The notes beneath the pieces were generated by a model. It was given only the letters and a program-made list of their open reading frames with translations. It had not been told where the DNA came from and ran no database searches. Positions 29,687-38,845 of a stretch of 64,000 nt of DNA are shown here, piece after piece. A program made the position numbers and the translations under genes. Every line of letters starts with the position of its first letter. Positions within the stretch are counted from its first letter, which is position 1. The DNA is taken from positions 434,001 to 498,000 of the forward strand of contig NZ_CP086555.2 in NCBI RefSeq assembly GCF_020882015.2. The letters are read 5' to 3'. The DNA is from Candidatus Borrelia undatumii. GTDB taxonomy: Bacteria; Spirochaetota; Spirochaetia; Borreliales; Borreliaceae.

Positions 29687-30742
29687 TTGAAGGTGTTTTT
29701 AACAGGTATTGCGGGTTTTATTGGGTTTCATGTTGCTAAAAAGCTTGCTGATAGTGGGCATGAAGTCTTGGGTATAGATGTATTGAATGACTATTATGAA
29801 TCTGGGTTGAAATATGAGAGATTGGAAGTTTTGGGATTAAAGCGTGGGGAGATAAAGAGCGGAAAGGTTATTAAGAGCAATATATACGATAATTTGAGTT
29901 TTATTTATCTTGATATTCTAGATAAGGAGCATATATTGAGTCTTTTTTCTCAGTATAAGTTTACCCATGTTTGCCATTTAGCAGCCCAAGCGGGGATTAG
30001 AGATAGCATTGAAAATCCAGACAGTTATATCTCAATTAACATTGTTGGGTTTTTTAATGTTTTGGATGCGTGTAGGATACACAGGGAGAATATCAAGCAC
30101 TTTGTTTATGCTTCAACTTCCGCAGTTTATGGGATAAATGAAAATATGCCCTCCTGTGAGGACAATATTACGGATCATCCCTTAAATTTGTATGCGGCTA
30201 GTAAAAAGTCTAATGAGGTAATAGCGCATGCTTACAGCTCATCTTTTGGTATTCCAACTACGGGTTTGCGTTTTTTTACGGTTTATGGTCCTTATGGTAG
30301 ACCTGATATGGCTTTGTATCTGTTTGCAGATGGAATTTCAAAAAATACCACTATTGATGTTTTTAATAACGGAGATATGGCCAGAGATTTTACATATGTT
30401 GATGACGTTGTAGATGGTATTTATAGTGTGCTCGAGAAACCTGCTGAGAGTGATGGCAGTTTTGATACAAAAAATCCTAGTTCTTCAAGCTCACTTGCTC
30501 CGTATAAAATATACAATATAGGGACGGGACACGCTGTTAAATTGATGAATTTTATTGATGAGCTTGAGGTAGCTCTTGAGAATAAGGCCTTGAAAAACTT
30601 TTTGCCTATGCAGAAAGCAGATGCTGTGGAGAGTTGTTGTGATATTTCAAAGCTTAAAAATGATTTTGCTTATAAGCCTTTGACTTCTATTAAAGAGGGG
30701 ATAAAAAAATTTGTAAACTGGTATAAATCTAGAGTAATCTAG
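29687..30742 (+). CDS. NAD-dependent nucleotide-sugar epimerase
   Basis: A 351-aa extended short-chain dehydrogenase. The Rossmann motif GIAGFIGFHVA opens the protein, the substrate region has STSAVYG near residue 142, and the catalytic YAASK lies near residue 165. Closest in style to UDP-glucuronate 4-epimerases (CapI/Gne group). TTG at 29687 follows AAGGGG at 7 bases. Its sugar product is unknown; borreliae lack LPS, so glycolipid or glycoprotein sugars are candidates. Confidence 0.9.
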   Translation: MKVFLTGIAGFIGFHVAKKLADSGHEVLGIDVLNDYYESGLKYERLEVLGLKRGEIKSGKVIKSNIYDNLSFIYLDILDKEHILSLFSQYKFTHVCHLAAQAGIRDSIENPDSYISINIVGFFNVLDACRIHRENIKHFVYASTSAVYGINENMPSCEDNITDHPLNLYAASKKSNEVIAHAYSSSFGIPTTGLRFFTVYGPYGRPDMALYLFADGISKNTTIDVFNNGDMARDFTYVDDVVDGIYSVLEKPAESDGSFDTKNPSSSSSLAPYKIYNIGTGHAVKLMNFIDELEVALENKALKNFLPMQKADAVESCCDISKLKNDFAYKPLTSIKEGIKKFVNWYKSRVI

Positions 30743-30834
30743 CTTCGCTGTATTTAGGTTGAAATGAATTGGTGCTATTATCTGTGCTTTATTAGATTTT
30801 GTTTTAATCTGGGATTGCTCTTGGGGTTTGGGTG

Positions 30835-30864
30835 TATAATGTAGATATATGTTATAAGGAGGGT
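30835..30864 (+). promoter_or_regulatory. fba promoter element and ribosome binding site
   Basis: TATAAT at 30835-30840 lies upstream of AAGGAGG (30857-30863) and the fba GTG. A good -35 box is not obvious. Confidence 0.5.
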
Positions 30865-30868
30865 CTAG

Positions 30869-31948
30869 GTGGGTGTTTTAGATAAGATTAAGCCTGGTGT
30901 AGTTTATGGTAGAGATTTGCACACTTTGTATGAAATATGTAAGAATGAGGGGTTTGCTATCCCTGCGATTAATTGCATAGGTACGAATTCAATTAATGCT
31001 GTTTTAGAAGCTGCTAGGGAAATAAATTCTCCTATTATGATACAGTTTTCGAATAGTGGTTCTGCTTTCGTTGCTGGCAAGGGGTTAAAAATTGAAAAAC
31101 CTCAGGGGACTTCTGTACTTGGAGCCATTTCTGGAGCCTTGCATGTTCATTTGATGGCTGAATACTATGGGGTTCCTGTAGTGCTTCATACAGATCACTG
31201 TGCTAGGAAATTAATTCCTTGGGTTGAGGGGCTGTTGGAGTATGGGGAGAAATATTATAGGGAGCATGGGAAACCTTTGTTTTCTTCACATATGTTGGAT
31301 TTGTCAGAGGAGACAATTAAGGAAAATATTGAAATATCTAGGAAATTTTTAGAACGAATGGATAAGATTGAAATGTTTTTGGAAATTGAACTTGGGATCA
31401 CTGGTGGTGAAGAAGACGGTGTTGATAATTCAAATAGGGCACCTCAAGAATTATTTTCGACTCCTGAGGATATTTATTATGGGTATTCTGAGCTTATGGA
31501 GGTTAGTCCTAATTTCCAAATTGCTGCGGCTTTTGGAAATGTGCATGGTGTTTATAAACCTGGAAATGTTCAACTCACTCCTAAGGTGTTAAGAGATGGC
31601 CAGGCTTACGTTATATCTAAAACTGGAACAAGTAATCCAAAACCTGTTTCATATGTGTTTCATGGGGGGTCTGGATCTACTGTAGAGGAGATTAATGAGG
31701 CGCTTTCTTACGGTGTTGTTAAGATGAACATCGACACGGATACTCAGTGGGCTGCTTGGGAAGGTGTATTGAATTATTATAAGAAAAATGAAAATAGATT
31801 ACAGGGTCAACTTGGTGATGGCAAGGATTCTGATGTGCCAAATAAGAAGTTTTATGATCCAAGAGTGTGGCTCAGAGAAGCTGAGATTAGTATGAAAGAG
31901 CGTGTTAAGCTTGCCTGTAAGAATCTTAATAATATTAACAGAAATTGA
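30869..31948 (+). CDS. fba: Class II fructose-bisphosphate aldolase
   Basis: A 359-aa zinc aldolase of glycolysis, splitting fructose-1,6-bisphosphate. Zinc-site motif VVLHTDHCARK lies near residue 110, the second metal region is ELGITGGEEDGV near residue 173, and the substrate-binding segment is VFHGGSGST near residue 265. GTG start after AAGGAGG. Borrelia depends on glycolysis for ATP, so this is a core enzyme. It is followed by a clear rho-independent terminator. Confidence 0.97.
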   Translation: MGVLDKIKPGVVYGRDLHTLYEICKNEGFAIPAINCIGTNSINAVLEAAREINSPIMIQFSNSGSAFVAGKGLKIEKPQGTSVLGAISGALHVHLMAEYYGVPVVLHTDHCARKLIPWVEGLLEYGEKYYREHGKPLFSSHMLDLSEETIKENIEISRKFLERMDKIEMFLEIELGITGGEEDGVDNSNRAPQELFSTPEDIYYGYSELMEVSPNFQIAAAFGNVHGVYKPGNVQLTPKVLRDGQAYVISKTGTSNPKPVSYVFHGGSGSTVEEINEALSYGVVKMNIDTDTQWAAWEGVLNYYKKNENRLQGQLGDGKDSDVPNKKFYDPRVWLREAEISMKERVKLACKNLNNINRN

Positions 31949-31974
31949 AATAAGAGTAACAAAAGTTAAGTGTT

Positions 31975-32000
31975 GTCGTCCGGTTTGAGGGCGACTTTTT
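31975..32000 (+). terminator. Rho-independent terminator after fba
   Basis: Stem GTCGTCC/GGGCGAC (one G-U pair) around GGTTTGA, followed directly by TTTTT at 31996-32000. It lies 27 bases after the fba stop. Confidence 0.85.
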
Positions 32001-32163
32001 ATGTATAATAAATACACATAAATGGTGTCCTTAATTGTAATCAATGTGTAATCTGTTCTCATGTCATTGCTTTTTTTATCTCTTATGTTTTAATATGTGA
32101 GTTAGATATTTGGTATGGTTTTTGCATGGATCTATGCATAAAGTGGTAAAGTAGGAGGCGTAT

Positions 32164-32574
32164 ATGTGGTTAACAAATTATAAGAAGAGTTTTTTGGATT
32201 TTTTGAATGATGATTTTGATTTTATGAGTCCTAAAGGAATTCAAGATGTTCCAGTTAATATTAAGGATGAAGGTGATTCATTCACCCTTGAGGCTTACTT
32301 GCCAGGGATAAAGAAGGAGGATGTTTCCATCTCGCTTAAAAATGATTATTTGACAATAAGCTATGAGAGTAAGGATGAGACGGAGGAGAAAAACGGCAAG
32401 TACTTGAGAGTGGAAAGAAGAGATGTATCCTTCTCAAGAAGTTTTAGGTTATCTGTTAATATTGATCAGAACAAAATCAAATCTGAACTAAAGGATGGCG
32501 TGCTAATCATTAATCTTCCTAAAAAGTCCGAAGTTGTTGAGAAGGCTCAAGAGAAAAAGATTTCAATTGAATAA
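32164..32574 (+). CDS. Small heat-shock protein, Hsp20 family
   Basis: A 136-aa holdase chaperone. The alpha-crystallin domain spans about residues 32-125, with the strand pattern LEAYLPGIKKEDVSISLK and the closing ELKDGVLIINLPK. The usual I-x-I tail motif is replaced by KKISIE (ISI), which would still dock. AGGAGG precedes the ATG. It lies alone between fba and aspS and ends in a bidirectional terminator. I do not recall an hsp20 at this place in Lyme borreliae, so it may be clade-specific. Confidence 0.93.
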   Translation: MWLTNYKKSFLDFLNDDFDFMSPKGIQDVPVNIKDEGDSFTLEAYLPGIKKEDVSISLKNDYLTISYESKDETEEKNGKYLRVERRDVSFSRSFRLSVNIDQNKIKSELKDGVLIINLPKKSEVVEKAQEKKISIE

Positions 32575-32575
32575 A

Positions 32576-32607
32576 AAAAGTAAGGATGCCTAGGCATCCT
32601 TACTTTT
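32576..32607. terminator. Bidirectional terminator between hsp20 and aspS
   Basis: A perfect 32-base palindrome centred on CCTAGG with A4 on the left and T4 on the right, so both strands end in a U tract. The aspS stop codon (TAG, 32590-32592) lies at its centre. Confidence 0.9.
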
Positions 32608-34356
32608 ATAGACTTCAAGTCCTAAATTTAACTCTGATAGTTGTTCATTTGAAACTCTGGAGGGGGAGTTGTCAAGGGGACTGGCTGCAAATGAGTTTTT
32701 TGGAAAAAGTATCACGTCTTTTATTGAGCTTGAGTTTGTCATCAGCATCAGTAGCCGGTCGACTCCAATCGCAATCCCGCCATGAATGGGCGCTCCGTAT
32801 TCTAATGCTTTTAAAAAGAACCCGAATCTCTCTTCTGCCATTGCATCATCAAACTCTACTATGTTAAATATCCTTTGTTGAAGTTCCCTTGTGTGTATCC
32901 TAATGGACCCGGATCCAAGTTCCATTCCGTTTAATACGAGGTCATACACCTCCCCTAAAACTTTACTTGGATCTTCTTCCAAAGTATTAATGTATTTTTT
33001 TTGAGGGAGCGAGAACATATGGTGAGCTGCTTTGTATCTTTTAGCATCCTCGTCGTATTCAAACATAGGAAAATTGTCAATCCATAAGAATTCAAATGCA
33101 TTTCTGTTCACTACATTGAGTTCGTTTGCAATCTTTATTCTAACTTGTCCCATAGCTTTGCAAGCATTTTCCCACGAGTCAGATATAAAGAATACGATAT
33201 CATTATTCTTTAGGGAATAATTTTCAATTAAAGTCCGTTCTATGTTAGTTAAGAATTTGGCAATTCCACCTTTAAATTTGTTGTTATCTATTTTTGTAAA
33301 GTAAAGATTACTAACCTTATAAAGCTTCGCATGCTCTTCTAAATTATTAATCCTAGTCCTTGAGAAATTATGGGCTTCATTCTTGATTATAAGCGCTTTT
33401 ATTGTTTTCTTACTTTTTAATGCTTCTCTGAATATGTTGAATGAAGATTTCTTAAGGTAATGACTCATATCTTGTATTAGCAATTCATACCTTGTATCTG
33501 GCTTGTCACTTCCATAGATGTTCATCGCATCCTTATAGGATATTTTTCTAAATTTTTTGGGAAGTTTAATATTGAGTGCTTGTTTAAAAACGTAACAGAT
33601 AAGGCCTTCCATTAATTTAAAGACATTTTCTTTTTTTATAAAACTCATCTCTAGGTCAAGTTGTGTGAACTCTGGTTGTCTATCGCCCCTTGAATCTTCA
33701 TCTCTGTAACATCTAGCTATTTGGAAATATTTATCAAAACCAGCTATCATTGCAAGTTGTTTATAAATTTGTGGTGATTGCGGTAATGCATAAAATCTAC
33801 CCTTATGTATTCTTGATGGAACTAAAAAGTCTCTTGCACCTTCTGGAGTTGATTTTACAAAAGTTGGAGTTTCTAGCTCTAGGAAATCTTTTTTTGTTAA
33901 ATAAGATCTAATTATTTGCGTTACCTTACTTCGTAGTATTATTTTTTGTTTTTGTTCTTCTCGTCTCAAATCTAGATATCTGTATTCAAGTTTCGCGTTA
34001 TCACTTGCATTATTATTATCTTCAATCATAAAGGGCAGCTCGTTGCATTTTGAGATTACCTCTATGTTTTCTGCAATTATCTCAAATGCTCCTGTTCTCA
34101 TTTCTTTATTTAAAAGCTCTACAGGTCTGAGTTCTAATTTCCCTTGTACCTTAATGCAATACTCCATCTTGATGTAAGATACCCTCCTCAGAAGGACTTC
34201 GTCATTTACAAGCACCTGTGCTTCATCGTATCTGTCTCTGATGTTAATAAAAGTGACTTTTCCGTGATGTCTAATTTTTTTGACCCAAGCATTTATTTCT
34301 ATTCTCTTATTTACAAGCTTATTGTTTAGCTGATTACACCTAACAATTTTAAACAT
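32590..34356 (-). CDS. aspS: Aspartyl-tRNA synthetase
   Basis: A 588-aa class II synthetase of the bacterial type. The N-terminal OB-fold binds the anticodon, motif 2 is [24 protein letters not shown], the GAD insertion occupies about residues 290-410, and motif 3 is [14 protein letters not shown] near the C-terminus. It begins 3 bases after the antiporter gene, so it is the last gene of the leftward rpoN operon. It ends inside the bidirectional terminator. Confidence 0.97.
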   Translation of the reverse strand: MFKIVRCNQLNNKLVNKRIEINAWVKKIRHHGKVTFINIRDRYDEAQVLVNDEVLLRRVSYIKMEYCIKVQGKLELRPVELLNKEMRTGAFEIIAENIEVISKCNELPFMIEDNNNASDNAKLEYRYLDLRREEQKQKIILRSKVTQIIRSYLTKKDFLELETPTFVKSTPEGARDFLVPSRIHKGRFYALPQSPQIYKQLAMIAGFDKYFQIARCYRDEDSRGDRQPEFTQLDLEMSFIKKENVFKLMEGLICYVFKQALNIKLPKKFRKISYKDAMNIYGSDKPDTRYELLIQDMSHYLKKSSFNIFREALKSKKTIKALIIKNEAHNFSRTRINNLEEHAKLYKVSNLYFTKIDNNKFKGGIAKFLTNIERTLIENYSLKNNDIVFFISDSWENACKAMGQVRIKIANELNVVNRNAFEFLWIDNFPMFEYDEDAKRYKAAHHMFSLPQKKYINTLEEDPSKVLGEVYDLVLNGMELGSGSIRIHTRELQQRIFNIVEFDDAMAEERFGFFLKALEYGAPIHGGIAIGVDRLLMLMTNSSSIKDVILFPKNSFAASPLDNSPSRVSNEQLSELNLGLEVYKSKDA

Positions 34357-34359
34357 AAT

Positions 34360-36480
34360 TTACCCTACTATAATATTATAAATTTCTTTGTCAGTTTTAG
34401 CATTAAGCATTTCTTGTTTATTTAGGTCAACTTTCCCCACAATAGATGCTAGAATGGGAGGGTAATTAACATAATCCTTTGCTGGGTAGAGTATTAATAT
34501 GAATATGTGACTTAAGTTATTGTCAATAGCATTAAAGTCTATTCCATTATGGCTTATTCCAATAGCGATATGCATTTTTTTGATCAAATTTGTCTTCAAG
34601 TGAGGGATTGCAAATCCTTCCTTTAGGGCTGTGGTTATGACCTTTTCTCTTGCCATTAAATCTTGCAGTATCATCTCCTTGTCAATTTCAACTTTTATTA
34701 CACCTAAAAGTTCTCTTAAAGCTTCAATTTTGTTTGTTGCCTTGAGCTCTAGAATAATGTTTTCCCTTTTAATTCTTTTATTAAGTTTAATGTTCCTAAG
34801 TATTTTGTCATAATTTATTGAATAGTCTAATTTTTTTGCATTCAAAGAAGCTGTTTTAACCTCTTCAGTTATTGTTTCCAGATGTAGTATGGTTTCTCTG
34901 AATAAGTCTTGTATTATCATTAAATGTTTGTTTGGGCATTCAAATGTGATTTTGCTTCCTTCTCTCTTAATTGATAAAGAAACGTCATCTCGTCTTGCAT
35001 TGATGTACTGTGAAAAATCATTCTTTACTTGTTGAGTGAAAAACCCCTCTTTCCTCAGTTCATTTTTTAAATCCCATGTAAGTATTTTGGCCAAATTATC
35101 ATATGCAAATGATACTGTGAGTTGAGTGTTTTGTTCTGTTCTAAATATTTTTCTTAACCCATTTTTATTTAATTTAAATAGCCAGTTTATTATTGGCGTT
35201 GAAATTATTGTTGGCAAGAAAACCATTATTATAACTATTCCAAATATTTTCTGACTTATGAATTCGGAAGAAAGCGCTACATTTGCAATAATTAACGATA
35301 TCTCACCTCTTGGAATCATCCCAAAAGCTATCCTCAGCGCTCCTAGCTTGTTAAAGCCTAGGAAGCATGCCGGGATAAAGCAATATACAAGTTTAGTTGC
35401 TATTGCCACGCAACTGAGCAAGACTCCTAATATCAAGACTTCTTTTGATAGTATTTCATTAACATCAGCCATAAGGCCTATTGATGTAAAAAATATTGGT
35501 ATGAAAAACCTTTCAAATATTGTTAATTTGTCTTGAATTACATACACAATATCTGTTTTTGACATAGCAAGGCCGAATACATAGGCTCCAATCACAAATG
35601 ACATTCCTAGATTTTGGAAAAAGCTTGCGACAATAAAAGTTAAGGCAATAGTTATTACAGTAGCTAGCGTAACGCTATTTAATCTTTTAAGCAATTTTGA
35701 GATTGGTTCTGATAATAAAATCAATATAAATGTTAAGCAGAGCCATATTAGTATGTTCTGTATTGTGGCTATAATTGAACTTGTAATATCAAGTTCTGAT
35801 ATTGATCTTGCTATAGTTATTACACTTGTCAACATTATCATAGAAAGGACATCATCGATTATTGAAGTGGATATTATCGTAACTCCTTCCGAGGTGCTCA
35901 TCTTTTTCTTTGCCGATAGTATGCTTGCAGCAATTCCTGCGGAGGTGGGTGTGCCAATGATACCTATGAAAAGAGATGTGGGACTGATGAGTTGAACGTC
36001 AAAAAGAATAGTAGATATTAGCATGAAGCTTAAAAAGGTACCAATTACCTCTGTGGTTCCTATTAACCCTCCACGAGGTAAAAACTTAAGGAATAGTTTT
36101 AGGTCAGTCTCAAGGCCTGCTGTGAAGAGCAGAATGATTGAGGCTATTGTTGAGATCGCAAATATTTCCTCGTTTATTAGGTAATTGTCTCCAATGCGAG
36201 TAATTCCTAATGGAAACAGTAGGGGAATTTTAACCCTTCCAACGAACGTTGGACTTAAGATAATTCCGGCTGTTATTTGTCCTATAACTTTTGGAACTCC
36301 GAGTCTTCCTACTAGGTTACCAAGGAAACTGGCACTAATTACAATAATAGCCAGGCTCATTAAAAATGAAGACATTTTAGCTTCAACATGAGGGCCTGCG
36401 TCTTGTACATAGTCTAGCATGCCAAATGCAACTATGGGGTTTAGAATGAGCATTATTTTGTACAAGGTTCTCCTGTTCAT
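34360..36480 (-). CDS. CPA2-type cation/proton antiporter fused to a PTS EIIA domain
   Basis: A 706-aa protein. Residues about 1-430 form 12 or so membrane helices of the Kef/NapA type, with GRLGVPKVIGQITAGIILSP and a GMIPRGEISLIIAN motif. A soluble linker (about 440-570) follows. Residues about 575-706 match the fructose/Ntr EIIA fold, with the phospho-acceptor candidate His627 in EGFAIPHLKT. The gene overlaps the ptsH stop by one base. It probably exchanges Na+ or K+ for protons, with activity tuned by phosphorylation from HPr (inference). Confidence 0.88.
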   Translation of the reverse strand: MNRRTLYKIMLILNPIVAFGMLDYVQDAGPHVEAKMSSFLMSLAIIVISASFLGNLVGRLGVPKVIGQITAGIILSPTFVGRVKIPLLFPLGITRIGDNYLINEEIFAISTIASIILLFTAGLETDLKLFLKFLPRGGLIGTTEVIGTFLSFMLISTILFDVQLISPTSLFIGIIGTPTSAGIAASILSAKKKMSTSEGVTIISTSIIDDVLSMIMLTSVITIARSISELDITSSIIATIQNILIWLCLTFILILLSEPISKLLKRLNSVTLATVITIALTFIVASFFQNLGMSFVIGAYVFGLAMSKTDIVYVIQDKLTIFERFFIPIFFTSIGLMADVNEILSKEVLILGVLLSCVAIATKLVYCFIPACFLGFNKLGALRIAFGMIPRGEISLIIANVALSSEFISQKIFGIVIIMVFLPTIISTPIINWLFKLNKNGLRKIFRTEQNTQLTVSFAYDNLAKILTWDLKNELRKEGFFTQQVKNDFSQYINARRDDVSLSIKREGSKITFECPNKHLMIIQDLFRETILHLETITEEVKTASLNAKKLDYSINYDKILRNIKLNKRIKRENIILELKATNKIEALRELLGVIKVEIDKEMILQDLMAREKVITTALKEGFAIPHLKTNLIKKMHIAIGISHNGIDFNAIDNNLSHIFILILYPAKDYVNYPPILASIVGKVDLNKQEMLNAKTDKEIYNIIVG

Positions 36481-36758
36481 TATTTAATCTCTTCTTTAAA
36501 ATTTGATTTTAACAGTTTTGATAGGCTTTCAATAACCTCGTTTTCTCCTTTTCCATTTGCCATGATGGTTATTTTTTCCCTATATATTACTCCAAGTATG
36601 ATGACTTCAATCGTAGATTTAGCGTCAGCCTGCCTACCGTCTTTTGTAGTTAACCTTACATCACAGGAAGGATATTTACTTGCAAGCAAGGAAATCATAC
36701 TAGACGGCCTTGAATGAATGCCTTCTTTGTTGGTTATCTCGATTTCTACTGTTTGCAT
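36480..36758 (-). CDS. ptsH: HPr-like phosphocarrier (NPr-type by context)
   Basis: A 92-aa phosphocarrier. The active-site motif is EGIHSRPSS with His15 and Arg17. The equivalent of the regulatory Ser46 appears present (AKSTIEVIILG). It lies between hpf and the antiporter-EIIA gene in the rpoN operon, the place of npr in enterobacteria, so it likely serves a regulatory phosphorelay rather than bulk sugar uptake. Borrelia has another HPr beside ptsI elsewhere, as I recall. Confidence 0.9.
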   Translation of the reverse strand: MQTVEIEITNKEGIHSRPSSMISLLASKYPSCDVRLTTKDGRQADAKSTIEVIILGVIYREKITIMANGKGENEVIESLSKLLKSNFKEEIK

Positions 36759-36764
36759 TTAATT

Positions 36765-37061
36765 TTACTTATTATTTTCTTTTTTACTTTTTTCTTTGTT
36801 TGCCGTGTTTTGAAGCCTATCCATTAGGCTCTCTATTAGTTGATATAATTCCTTGCCCTTTTCTTTAATGTGGATTATTTTGCCCCAGTTAAAATGAAGA
36901 TGGGCATCTATGTCAAAAATATCGTTTTCTTTTTTTATTGTAATTTTCAGACTTTCCGAGTTTTGTTTAATATGCGTTCCAATCCTGCCCAATTTTTTTA
37001 AAATAAAATCCTCTGTAGCAGCACTTAGGTGATAGTTAATAGCTTGTATTTTTGGTTCCAT
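36765..37061 (-). CDS. hpf: Short ribosome hibernation-promoting factor
   Basis: A 98-aa protein of the HPF/YfiA (sigma-54 modulation) family that binds the 30S subunit and stabilises inactive ribosomes. The N-terminus EPKIQAINYHLSAATEDFI fits the family, but the charged tail is short (HPF-short type). The ATG at 37061 is preferred over TTG 37076 because GGGGGAAGG lies just upstream. It overlaps the rpoN 3' end by 26 bases, as rpoN-hpf pairs often do. Confidence 0.88.
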   Translation of the reverse strand: MEPKIQAINYHLSAATEDFILKKLGRIGTHIKQNSESLKITIKKENDIFDIDAHLHFNWGKIIHIKEKGKELYQLIESLMDRLQNTANKEKSKKENNK

Positions 37062-38307
37062 AACCTTCCCCCTCAAGTTTTAACTCATTTCTGTATTTAT
37101 TTACAGTCCTTCTTGAAATAGAGATCCCCTTGGATTTCAGTATATCAGAAATTCCACTATCAGACATCTTTTTGTTTTCGGCCAAAATTCCTTTCATTAC
37201 TAATTTAATACTTAATTTTGAAAATTCATTTGTTTTTGCGCCCCCCACTGAGTTAAATAATTTTCTAACAGCGATTATGCCCCAATCGAACTTTAAGTAT
37301 TTATTCTTTATTGTTCTTGATATCGTTGATTTTGACAGGTTGATTTTTTCAGATATGTCAGCCAATTTCATCGGCCTTAGACTCTTAAACCCTCTTCGGA
37401 AAAATTCTTTTTGAAGCGTGTATATGGCTATTGCTACTTTGGCTAGCACCTCGTCTCTGTATCTTAAAGATTCAATCAGCCATTTTGCCTGTTTGTATTT
37501 TTTTAAGTCTTTAACCTCTGGTTTTCTTAATTCTTTTTTAAAAACGTTTACTTCTTTAATTTTTATCTTAAGTTTATTGTCCTTATTTATTATGATGATA
37601 TCAGGTTCAATATAATGGTTTGTGTCTTTTATGTCTTCAAACTCAAGTGTTGGATTAGGATTAAGGGTGATTTTAATTGTTTTAAGTGCCTGATTGAAAG
37701 CTTCAGTATCTATTTTAAGTTCTTCTTTTATTTTTTCTTGAGTATTATCAAGTAAATCTGCTCTTTCAAGAATTTTAATTACGTTTTCGTCTAATTTGTG
37801 GTGTTTTGCTTGTAGTATTAATGACTCTACTATGTTAAATACACAAATTCCTATTGGATCAAATTGTTGAATTATTTCAATTATTTGAGCGACTTGGATC
37901 CAATCTTCTTTTTTAAATAATTCATAGGGGTTTATTATATGGAATCCTTTGTTGTCTAGATTATTTATTATTGTTTCTCCCATTTTAATCTCGTCTCTAC
38001 TCAACTTTTGAATTCTTAGCTGAAATAAAAGGTGTTCTTTAAGGGAGGGTTGAATTGCCTTTTTCTCTAATGCAATTTCATATTGGGTTTTAGAACCCTC
38101 ATCTTCTTTATAGAAGAGTTTTCTAAATTTGTGGGTTTTAAGTGCTTCAAAAAATATCTGATTTGAATCCACTTGAAGGTATTCGTTATTTTCAACTTCG
38201 TTTAATATAATCTGAGCCAAATCTTTTGTATCAAGACTGAGCATTCTGATTGTATTTATTTGGGTTATATGCATTTTTTGTGCGAGTCGCAGGGTTTGCT
38301 TAATCAT
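37036..38307 (-). CDS. rpoN: RNA polymerase sigma-54 factor
   Basis: A 423-aa alternative sigma factor, shorter than the E. coli protein (477). Region I is reduced but recognisable (LAQKMHITQINTIRMLSLDTKDLAQII). The DNA-binding part has the -12 helix-turn-helix region ISEKINLSKSTISRTIKN and the RpoN box SRRTVNKYR near the C-terminus. In Borrelia it turns on rpoS with the activator Rrp2 to switch to the mammalian state. The start overlaps the second chrA gene by 4 bases. Confidence 0.95.
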   Translation of the reverse strand: MIKQTLRLAQKMHITQINTIRMLSLDTKDLAQIILNEVENNEYLQVDSNQIFFEALKTHKFRKLFYKEDEGSKTQYEIALEKKAIQPSLKEHLLFQLRIQKLSRDEIKMGETIINNLDNKGFHIINPYELFKKEDWIQVAQIIEIIQQFDPIGICVFNIVESLILQAKHHKLDENVIKILERADLLDNTQEKIKEELKIDTEAFNQALKTIKITLNPNPTLEFEDIKDTNHYIEPDIIIINKDNKLKIKIKEVNVFKKELRKPEVKDLKKYKQAKWLIESLRYRDEVLAKVAIAIYTLQKEFFRRGFKSLRPMKLADISEKINLSKSTISRTIKNKYLKFDWGIIAVRKLFNSVGGAKTNEFSKLSIKLVMKGILAENKKMSDSGISDILKSKGISISRRTVNKYRNELKLEGEGYGTKNTSY

Positions 38308-38843
38308 CTATACATAAAAATATATAGTACTCCGCTAGATATTATCAGTATTGCAGGACTAATTTTTTTATAACGTAATAGAATAATTAGATTTAGTGCT
38401 GCAAGTGAAAAACTTTTTAAAATTTCTGTACTACTGACACTTATTTTTACAAATATACTTTCAAGTAAAATGATTATGGTAATCAGCCATAATGCTATGA
38501 TTACAGGCCTTAAGCTCTCAAGATAATACGTCAAGAAACTTATCCTGTGTAGTACTAGTGTTATAAAGACAATGATTAATAATGGTGCGGTGATTAGAGC
38601 CATTGTAGCAACGACAGCGCCACTAACACCAGCGATTTTTGCACCCACATATGTTGCTATATTGGTAGCAATGGGTCCGGGAGTAATTCTAGATATTGTA
38701 ATAATATTTATAAATTCTTCTTTTGTTATCCATTCCTTATTAGCAATTATTTCCTTATTAATTATTGCCGTAATTCCATTGCCACCACCGAAATTTAAAA
38801 TTCCTATTTTAAAGAAGGTGATAAATAAATTTACCAAAGTCAA
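38304..38843 (-). CDS. ChrA-family transporter half, second copy
   Basis: A 179-aa protein with about five membrane helices. The ChrA signature FGGGNG opens it (residues about 18-23) and SRITPGPIATNIATYVG is the second conserved motif. Short ChrA proteins work as pairs of homologous halves; the preceding gene is the partner. The group exports chromate in some bacteria, but in Borrelia the real substrate is unknown. It overlaps rpoN by 4 bases. Confidence 0.88.
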   Translation of the reverse strand: MTLVNLFITFFKIGILNFGGGNGITAIINKEIIANKEWITKEEFINIITISRITPGPIATNIATYVGAKIAGVSGAVVATMALITAPLLIIVFITLVLHRISFLTYYLESLRPVIIALWLITIIILLESIFVKISVSSTEILKSFSLAALNLIILLRYKKISPAILIISSGVLYIFMYR

Positions 38844-38845
38844 GT

